Positions 56,644 to 64,000 of a stretch of 64,000 nucleotides of DNA are shown one piece after another. The stretch spans positions 37,261,493 to 37,325,492 of the forward strand of contig JAFMSR010000010.1 of the NCBI GenBank assembly GCA_022818135.1. Direction: 5' to 3'. The notes beneath the pieces were generated by a model. The model was not told the origin of the DNA, did no database searches, and saw only the letters and a list, made by a program, of their open reading frames with translations. The position numbers and the translations under genes were made by a program. This DNA is from Saxidomus purpurata (lineage: Eukaryota; Mollusca; Bivalvia; Venerida; Veneridae). Position 1 is the first letter of the stretch; every line of letters starts with the position of its first letter.

Positions 56644-56744
56644 GATTATTGCAATCTCATTAAAATCATATTCTAATGTACGCTCCTGTACCTAGTTAGC
56701 GAAGCGAAGATACTGAGTCTGATTTTAATGAGATTGTGATTATT
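56644..56744. repeat. ~100-bp inverted repeat (MITE-like)
   Basis: 'attgcaatctcattaaaatc' (about 56648-56667) pairs with 'gattttaatgagattgtgat' (about 56721-56740), with one mismatch or wobble over the arm. The loop is about 50 bp and contains 'tagcgaagcgaaga'. Confidence 0.7.
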
Positions 56745-56759
56745 GGACCTGCACAACTT

Positions 56760-57255
56760 AAGGCTTCTGTGAAGTATCATTAAATTCTGACCAGGGGTTT
56801 TGAAGATTTTGTGTCCACAAGATTTTACCATCTCGAGCCCCTGTGACCTTGACCTTTAACCTAGTGACCCGAAACATTGACCATGCACAATTAGGCATTG
56901 AACTTATCACTTCTGTGAAGTATCATTTAATTCTGACCAGGGGTTTTGGAGATCTCGAGCCCCTGTAACCTTGACCTTTGACCTAGAGACCCAAAACATG
57001 GACCATGCACAACTAGGCATTCTATTTATCACTTGTGTGAAGTATCATCAAATTCTGACCAGGGGTTATTGAGATTTAGCGTCCACAAGATTTTACCATC
57101 CCGAGCCCCTGTGACTTTGACCTAGAGACCCGAAACATGGACCATACACAACTAGATATTGTACTTATCACTTGTGTGAAGTATCAATAAATTCTGACCA
57201 GGGGTATTGGAGATCTAGTGTCCACAAGATTCCGTCTGTGTGTGTGGGGGGGGTA
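56760..57255 (+). repeat. Tandem repeat with 'cttctgtgaagtatcat' units
   Basis: Unit starts near 56764, 56920, 57032 and 57171, with irregular spacing from internal deletions. Shared phrases are 'attctgaccaggggtttt', 'gtccacaagattttaccatc' and 'cccgaaacatggaccat'. A DR0 core lies at 56844-56855. It ends 'gtgtgtggggggggtataac'. One unit is embedded in the array at 9.8-10.0 kb. Confidence 0.75.
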
Positions 57256-57837
57256 TAACTATAAACATGCATTTTAAAGACAATACAGTATACTTTAATC
57301 TGATTTAAACATCATCAAGGCATATAAAATAAACATGTGGAATTAATTCAACGTTAACCAGGCAAATGGGCAACTTTGTGTATATTCCCGATTTTCTGTT
57401 TGTGTAAAGGTGAGGGGTTATTATGAATATTAATTAAGCAGATACTGACACCATCGTAGCCAAAATCAGATGACCATTTACGGGGTGTAACCGAAATTCA
57501 TTTCGGACTGCCCACTCCAGAGTAATATTGGCCCTTGAAGTTGAAACAAAATGTGCCTGCATTTACATTTGCATTTACATTTGAAAATGCGCAATTACTG
57601 ATTTCAACTTCGGACACTTGGGCGGTGAACCAAAATGGCAGCCGCCATTACTCCTGCTGTCGATGAACAATTATTGCACCCGCGTTTGTATTTTTTTCTA
57701 GTGATTGTGTATAAATTAATTGAATATGTTTACATCTGTCAAAAATAAACCAGGTTCGCTCAGTAGACACAAACGCTCGATGTTGAAATATTTCATACTG
57801 TCAAATGCACGGCAAACGAGATCTGGTACGTCACTCC
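57256..57837. other. Spacer with a possible first-exon start
   Basis: 'aaaatggcagccgccattac' at about 57630 resembles a CpG-containing translation start but closes after 37 codons with no donor site I trust. Nothing else is seen. Confidence 0.3.
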
Positions 57838-57845
57838 GCAAGGAG

Positions 57846-58289
57846 TAGGGGTGTCACGTTTACATGTGTACACACAAGTGTTTAGATTAGCAGCGCTAAA
57901 CGTTTAGTAACTTGCGTATCCGTTTTCACGTCAAATACTACATACTACAGCTTAGTTAATACCATCCACCTTATTATTCAACTGGTCTACATAATATAAC
58001 TTATATAAGTCACATGATTGAAAATATATGTATTACATATGGTCGCTGAATTTGTAATCATGTATCCGGGCGATCTGGACATCTACATAGCTAAATGGTT
58101 ACTATACGTATCTAATATGGCAGACATATTTAAACAGGTATGTAACATTTGTTACTTCAAAGAATATTGTTTTGAACGCAGCATGTATGATGATATACTA
58201 AACTTATGTAAAGGTGTAAACGGATCCGTTTCATTTAGTGATAGACGTGTACAGTACCATTTAACAAATCCGCTAACACGACACCCCTA
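57846..58289. mobile_element. 444-bp hAT-type non-autonomous transposon
   Basis: The left end TAGGGGTGTCACGTTTA and the right end (inverted TAGGGGTGTCGTGTTAG) match at 14 of 17 positions and fit the hAT terminal pattern. A perfect 8-bp duplication GCAAGGAG lies at 57838-57845 and 58290-58297, the hallmark duplication length of hAT elements. A 90-codon frame (58018-58290) has no transposase features. The perfect duplication suggests a recent insertion. Confidence 0.8.
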
Positions 58290-58329
58290 GCAAGGAGTAT
58301 ACACATTACTCGCAATTGGTTGTCAAAAC

Positions 58330-58717
58330 ACTGATGTACGAGGATGATGTCAAAGAATGATAGATAAATAGGTTTTTATTTTTTCAAAATACTTTCGTTT
58401 TCGTTGAACTGTTTCGGGATTTAACGTCTGAACCATTGATAGCAATAACAAAATGAGGAGTTTTAAACAGTGTCCGAAATATAGGTTGTCCGAAATAAAG
58501 GATTGTAATCGATATGTTGTCGAGAGTAGTCAATTTTTCTTAAACAAGACAGGCACACGGCTTGTTAATTCAATTATATTTTTTCCAATACCAGTAAACA
58601 TATGAATATTATATTAAGAGAGGACCTTACAATATTACAACCTGCTCGCACAAATTCACCAAACTTTCAGGTGTCGCAATCTAAGGTCTCACACCACTAG
58701 TTTTTTTACCGGGAAGA
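58330..58717 (+). repeat. Uninterrupted copy of the repeat split at 29.6/39.0 kb
   Basis: Its reverse complement matches 29574-29865 and 38955-39052 in order, with the join at CGTCTGA (58425-58431). It therefore represents the empty site of the 9-kb insert. Confidence 0.75.
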
Positions 58718-58719
58718 AA

Positions 58720-59320
58720 CAAATTATTATCCCCAGACTAGATTTCCTATTATCATCCGTATTACGGAATTTTCACAGACTTCTGTGCATGCATGACATG
58801 AACTGATCAACTGAGGGGGCAGTTACACGCGACCGTATATAAGCGATATATACTGATCTATCAAAACACTTTAAGGGGGGGCCGGGGGGGGGTCACTGCT
58901 GAAATTCAAAATAACAAGATATTTTTTTGACCCTTTTTATGGAGACTAGCATATATTACTGGTTAATTTCTGGAAAAATAATGATGGGTCAATGAGTTAA
59001 CTTTTTCGCAATATTAATCTAGCTTAAGTGATAGACTATCAGATAAGGTGCTTAATGCGGAATTAGCTCAAATTTTCATATTGTAAACGTTTATGTATGT
59101 GGTGTATGTTTCAGAATGGGTATCAATTTTTAATATCTTCTAAGGTACTATGTCATACTTTAGGATGAAAAATTAGTGATAGTGGTATTTCTATACGTCT
59201 GTAGCAGTGAGAACAGGTTACAAGAAAATGTTACTAAAGCATTAGACTGGCATCTAGTCCTTACATTTACTATTTCTTATCTTTCTTCAATTAACTCCCT
59301 TTGCTGCCAAAAATGGGCCA
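58720..59320. other. AT-rich spacer with a poly-G tract
   Basis: 'ggggggg' and 'cgggggggggg'-type runs lie at about 58875-58892. No gene seen. Confidence 0.4.
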
Positions 59321-59330
59321 GGTGTAAACG

Positions 59331-59352
59331 GCGGATCCGGATCCGGATCCAA
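59331..59352 (+). repeat. GGATCC hexamer repeats
   Basis: Three and a half consecutive GGATCC units (BamHI palindromes) lie immediately upstream of the following tandem repeat, whose units also carry 'acggatcc' or 'gcggata'. Confidence 0.85.
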
Positions 59353-59369
59353 TATAGATTATATAGGGT

Positions 59370-59765
59370 AAACAAGAGGGTGTTACGGATCCACTCATAA
59401 TATTTTTATTTGTTAATATTTTGAAATAATTTGAGCACTAAATAAAAGCTGAATGTTACAGCTTTGTGTACATGTATAATTATGATATATTTGGCGGATG
59501 AAAATATGTATGTTTTAATATACAAAATGAACGATCAGTCCAGATTTCAGATCATCCAGATTAAAAAATGGGTATCGCGGATACATTCATAACTTATTTA
59601 TTTATTAACAAATTGAAATAATATGGGTAACAAATAAAAGCTGAAAGATGTAGCTTTATTATTTGGTATAATTTTGCCGTATTCATTGGTGGAACGCGTA
59701 TATGATTTAATGTTAAAAATGAGCGTTCGTTCCCGAATATCAGATCCGCCAGTTGAAATATATAC
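59370..59765 (+). repeat. Two-copy tandem repeat, ~195 bp
   Basis: Both copies have 'ataaaagctgaa', 'tgtagcttt'/'tacagcttt', 'gcggatgaaaatatg'/'gtggaacgcgtatatg' and 'aaaatgaacgatc'/'aaaatgagcgttc' in the same order. They are diverged, AT-rich and non-coding. Confidence 0.6.
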
Positions 59766-59769
59766 TACA

Positions 59770-60750
59770 TTAGAAAGCTCACGGATTCAATTGTAACATT
59801 ATATGTATACTATATTATATGTATAGTATATTATATTATATTTAATACTTTCGTTCTTTGAATGGTAAGTCATATTTTATTTAAGGTATTCACACAGGGT
59901 TGTAGGTAGCCGAGAACTTCAAAGTTTTTTTTTTCAAAGTTTCAAAGTTTATTTACAAATAAACCACTAATAATAATTTTCACCCTGAAAAAGAAGCTCG
60001 TCGCTACAATCAAACATCGGCTAATTTTGATATTAATTCAATTTCAATTAACAGTACAATGTACCCTTTTACTCCAGGAAAATCTCTCAACATTGAAAAT
60101 GTTGTTACAGAAATATGTATATGATATCTATTAAATTATCAAGTAATTGCTAGATGTCAGTGGCCACATAGGCACAGCAAGGGAGCCATAAATTACATAA
60201 ACACTGACACCCAGAGTTTGCAAGTTTTGTTTATTGTTTGATTGCTGATAAAACCTAAATGTTATATATATTAATTTCAAAATCTTGCAAATATATTGGA
60301 ATTGCATGATGCCAGTTGTCTGTTTTTGAATATTGCAATAATATTTAACTATCTCATAGATACACCACAAGGTGCAAGAGAAAGAGACAATCAACTTCTA
60401 CTCCTGGGAAATCCTAACAAGAGTATTACATGTACATGTAATTTAAGTGCATAGAATGTATTTTTCAAAATATCTTTTGCAGCAGATGAAGAAATTTGAC
60501 CATAAATTGTAGAAACTTCACAGAAACTTAATATTAAAATCAGTACTGTATGTACATGATGTCTATCAAATTCATTTTGCCCGTATACAATGTATAGTAC
60601 CGGGTATAACCTGTAAACTGTACTGTAAGACATTTTCAACCAAGACAGCATTATTGTTACTTTAAAGGCAGTTTCATTATACTTTGTTGTTTCTGTGAAA
60701 AAGAAATTCTAGTTAAATTTTTAGTTTTTTGTTATCTCCAACTGCATCGT
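59770..60750. other. AT-rich region, no gene supported
   Basis: A TATA-rich palindromic patch lies at about 59795-59845 and a 'caaagttt' repetition near 59920-59950. Minus-strand frames of 86-87 codons lack any domain. Confidence 0.4.
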
Positions 60751-60754
60751 CAAA

Positions 60755-61062
60755 TCAATCTTTCTTACTTCTTTTTATCATGGACGAAACTTTATTTCTT
60801 AGAATTTTATAATGAATTATGTCTCCATATTTGTGGTATCTATCACGATCATATATGAGTGTTTTGATTTCATTTGTGAACCATTTTGGTTGATGCTCAC
60901 GTTTTATATGTTTTTCTTTTACAGGAGCGTGTTTGGATAATGTATTGTTAAGGAATTCATAAAACATATCTAAAGCATTATTCGGATTTGAAATCATATC
61001 TATTTGTTCCAGTCCAGCAAACAATAAATCTCTTTGAAACGTTTTTTCATCATTTTTTTTTT
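60755..61062 (-). pseudogene. LINE ORF2 fragment (linker between endonuclease and RT)
   Basis: The minus-strand frame reads 'FYEFLNNTLSKHAPVKEKHI', 'PKWFTNEIKTLIYDRDRYH' and 'YKILRNKVSSMIKRSKKD'. H-A-P-x-K, W-(F/I)-T-x-E-I-K-x-L-I-x-x-R-D and the following N-K-V--MI-RSKKDY pattern are standard for the region just before the reverse transcriptase in Jockey/CR1-type LINEs. It starts after an A-rich run and stops before the RT proper, so it is a short fragment. The sequence is different enough from the 30-33 kb LINE to be another family. Confidence 0.75.
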
Positions 61063-61069
61063 AAATCTG

Positions 61070-64000
61070 GGGTCTATTCTAAATTACGATAATGTCTGGC
61101 ACCTTTATTGTAAACAGTATTGTTATGAAAGGTAACTCAATTATGTGATAAGTATGAAACAATTGTTATTGTAATTTACCAGGAATACGCTATAACCGGT
61201 TCCTGAATTTACTAATTAGAATTTAACTTCTATCTTACACTTTTTAAAAACGTTATTCAAAATTAAGAGCATTAGTGTTGGCAAATAGCCAACGGTGTAT
61301 AATAAAAGGGTCATTATCATGGTAATGTGATCCAGTACTCCGCATTCGTATGATCCGATACACGACTCGAGTAAAACAATGTCTTAGTGCACCGGTTTCA
61401 CGAGGATAGAAACTAGTACAAGTAGGGGGACGGGCTTACAGAGAGTTTGTACAAGGGCCATGTTTTCCAAATTAAAACAGTTTTCACATTAAACGTAATG
61501 GGCGAGAGAACTTTTCAAAGTTTGACAGTTTTGTAAATTCATTTCATGTGGTGTAATACAGTATAGATTTTCAAGGGTCGTGTTTTAGTCAAACCGTACA
61601 ATGATGGCCGGCTATGTCCGGATTGTACACGGACTATACAATGCTCATCCAATGAAATCGCTGTCAGAAATTTGCCGCGTAGGAAGCCATTTTTAACAGG
61701 TATTTTTGCAGGTGTATTCTTTATGTTGTTTATAAATATGACTCGCACGTTATGAAAGAATACATGTCCATCCCTATGCTACTATGAAAGACGGCAGTGT
61801 CTAGAACGGGGATTAATCCGTTATTCAATTCCGAGCAAATGTCAAAATAATGCCTGAATGTGGTTCACAACAAAGGGGTCTGTAACATCAGGATTTATTA
61901 TATTAATATATGATTCCTGGTAACATTGTCTACTCGTTTGTTAACGTTACATGTATATAATAAGTACAAGGGAAAGAACTGTGACTAGCATAGGGCTTAC
62001 TATCATATCGTTTCATATATTGTTACTTGCAACAGAATCAATATAGATCTACAACGCTCTAACTAGTCCAAATAATTGTACTCAACGGGTGAATATTGTT
62101 ATAATTTTTGCTATGCGCTATCAAGCCTCAGAGTACAAACCAGAAACCCGGCTGTGTTGGAAATATTTTATTCTTTGCCTATGCAATGCCTATTCAATGC
62201 CCAAGAAAATTTATTGGGCCGCGATATTTAACAATAATTAACAAACATATTAATATGAAACTTACATGCCTAGAAAGGGTTGAATTTTCTGCTTCAGTTG
62301 CAGTTGATTGCAAGCAAATTGCTCATTCCAAAAAAAATTAACAGCAATTAACAAATTTTACTGATTTAACACGCTACTTTACATTATCGGGAAAATGGCC
62401 GCTCTAGGTAAACACTATACTACTGTTGTGAAACCTGTACGATTATTGGACAGCGTTATTTACTAGATTATAAATACATGTAATTACTTATGAATCATTT
62501 ATTAAAAGTGACTGCACGGAATGAAAGACCGATAGATCGTTTGTTTATAGGTATTTGGTTGAGTTAACATATGTTGTAAGAATCTTTAGAAGGCATGCAT
62601 TTTACGATTGTTTTATGTTTGACCTGGAGCAATAACATTCGTCCCATATTGGATAGAAACCGAAGTATAATTTATTTTTAATAAATGGTAACATTATTTT
62701 GAAAAATGTGTATTCTAAGTTTGACATTTGGAATTCATGTTGACAGAAAACCATGTTCTTGTACCACCTGAGTAAAAAAAATTATCACGTGACCTTACAA
62801 TCCATGCATTTACGATTACGGACCCTGACGTAGATTATTTGATCATGGCGTGGTGAGGAGTAAATTTTGTAAATTATTCAATTATCATGTTGTAGTGTGT
62901 GTAATACTCCGCAATATTATTTTGAGGCTGTTTTATTGAAACGATCCGCGATTTTAAAAGCAAGACTCACCGTGACGTACAGAGAAACAATAAAGGCAAA
63001 TACAAAAAAAGGATTCATATCAAACGGTATCGAACAAATTCAAATACCCACTGGAATAAATACAAAATTGACGTAAAACTGTCGTGTATTACCCAAAGTT
63101 TCTGAAATTATAGTGATTTTGTCTTACATAAATCTCCGAGGCTAACTTAATTTGACACTTGTTTTTCGATCAGGAATAGAAACGCATTGTCAATTGTTAC
63201 AACAAATTCTTACCAGTGACGTGTTCCATCTTAGACACGTGCACATCATAGTTAGTGTGCAACACCTCTGGGTTTTTTACAGCCGATGTGGTATTTTCAA
63301 CGAGAACGCTGCTTTGTACGATCAATTACATAAATTAGGCATATTCTGGACGTGCGCTTTTGAAAGCATTTCAAGTATAAAATCAAATGAATTGTTAAAC
63401 TATTAGAAAGACATTTCTGACCTACAACCCACAGAATTTCGTTTTTATTATAAAAACAGAAATGTATGCACATATTTTTTATTTTTTACCATATGATGAA
63501 TAATGTCCCGTTTTCGAATGTATATTTCTATGACGCTGAAATTAACAAGTTTTCGCAAAAATACCGTAGCCGGAAAACAAAAGTTCATACTGTAGTGAGT
63601 ATTTCAGAGCAAGATATGCACCTGTGAAACAGAAGACAAAGGTCTACATAAGCGAATCTCTAAAGTTCAAGAAGACGAAATTATTTTCACTAATCTCAGT
63701 TTCTCATAAAGTTTCACGTACTACGTCAAAATAATGTTTAAAACACGCGGTTACTTTTTTGTTATGACTTATTTTAATATTAAATTATTCCAAGTCTGTT
63801 TGTATCGTGAATAGGAAGAAGCAATTTTTTCTTTAAAAAAAGTCACGGTCCTATATAATGTGTATATCGGTCCGTGGAAAAAAAACAGCAATTTGATTAA
63901 AATACTGCGGCGATGGAAATGAAAAGTTATTACTCAGCTTCCAACGACTTTTTTAATAACTATGGCATCATACACATATGTCATTGTTCTGTCGGAAGCT
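61070..64000. other. AT-rich region, no gene supported
   Basis: Open frames at 62108-62341 and 63152-63406 (plus) are 77-84 codons without recognisable domains or splice context. No tandem repeats, tRNA or transposon ends were identified by eye. Confidence 0.4.

Noticed and set aside
57634..57747. ATGGCAGCC start as the first exon of a host gene
   Set aside because: The frame closes after 37 codons and no reliable splice donor or downstream partner exon was found.
63152..63406. 84-codon plus-strand frame near the right edge
   Set aside because: No domain, codon bias or splice context; frames of this length are expected by chance.

Overview
The window looks like intergenic DNA from an invertebrate animal, most likely a bivalve mollusc. 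It is AT-rich, the few genes have GT-AG introns, and it is packed with 'caaagggcaataactctg' and 'caaagggccataattctg' tandem arrays and with non-coding elements that open in CAAGAG and close in a hairpin plus A-run. That repertoire is what I associate with clam and oyster genomes; the species call is inference. I see no rRNA gene, no convincing functional tRNA, no CRISPR array and nothing bacterial.

Layout. 1-15.4 kb is almost entirely repeats: three arrays with a 146-bp period (1-1195, 9.2-10.2 kb, 14.06-15.39 kb), a 167-bp array (4.63-5.6 kb), a ~155-bp array (6.46-6.98 kb), a 157-bp array (11.4-12.05 kb), tRNA-derived SINE pieces and one Harbinger-type transposase fragment (2.93-3.27 kb). 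15.4-26.7 kb holds three DNA-transposon-like units recognisable from inverted ends and target duplications: 796 bp at 15405-16200 (TSD TGAAG), 2309 bp at 20348-22656 (TSD TTAA) and 2987 bp at 23705-26691 (8-bp TSD, with a Mutator-like transposase exon inside). There are also an orphan 3' exon (18882-19036, minus) and a hAT/ZNF862-like amino-terminal pseudogene (about 19.94-20.13 kb).

29.4-39.05 kb is the most structured part, a nest of elements. A repeat that exists uninterrupted at about 58.33-58.72 kb is split here by a 9.09-kb insert (29866-38954, target duplication TCAGACG) with related inverted ends. Inside sits a CR1/L2/Jockey-type LINE on the minus strand. The LINE ORF is in turn split by a Ty3/gypsy-type LTR retrotransposon (33020-38689, target duplication CCTG). 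That LTR element has lost most of its 5' LTR, gag, protease, RT and RNase H, but keeps the end of integrase, a chromodomain-like tail and a broken F-type envelope-like gene.

40-46.2 kb on the plus strand carries scattered exons of a transposon-type gene: a Mutator-like D-x-GWQKRG exon, then a DEDDh-exonuclease last exon with one frameshift. 52.79-54.27 kb (minus) is the last exon of a C2H2 zinc-finger gene with 11 canonical fingers plus one divergent one and a six-copy 16-residue linker repeat. It is the best candidate for an intact gene, though its earlier exons lie outside or are not recognisable. 55.75 kb has a short pogo/Tigger-like amino terminus, 57846-58289 is a 444-bp hAT-type element with a perfect 8-bp TSD, and 60.76-61.06 kb is another LINE fragment. 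The remainder is AT-rich DNA in which I see no genes.
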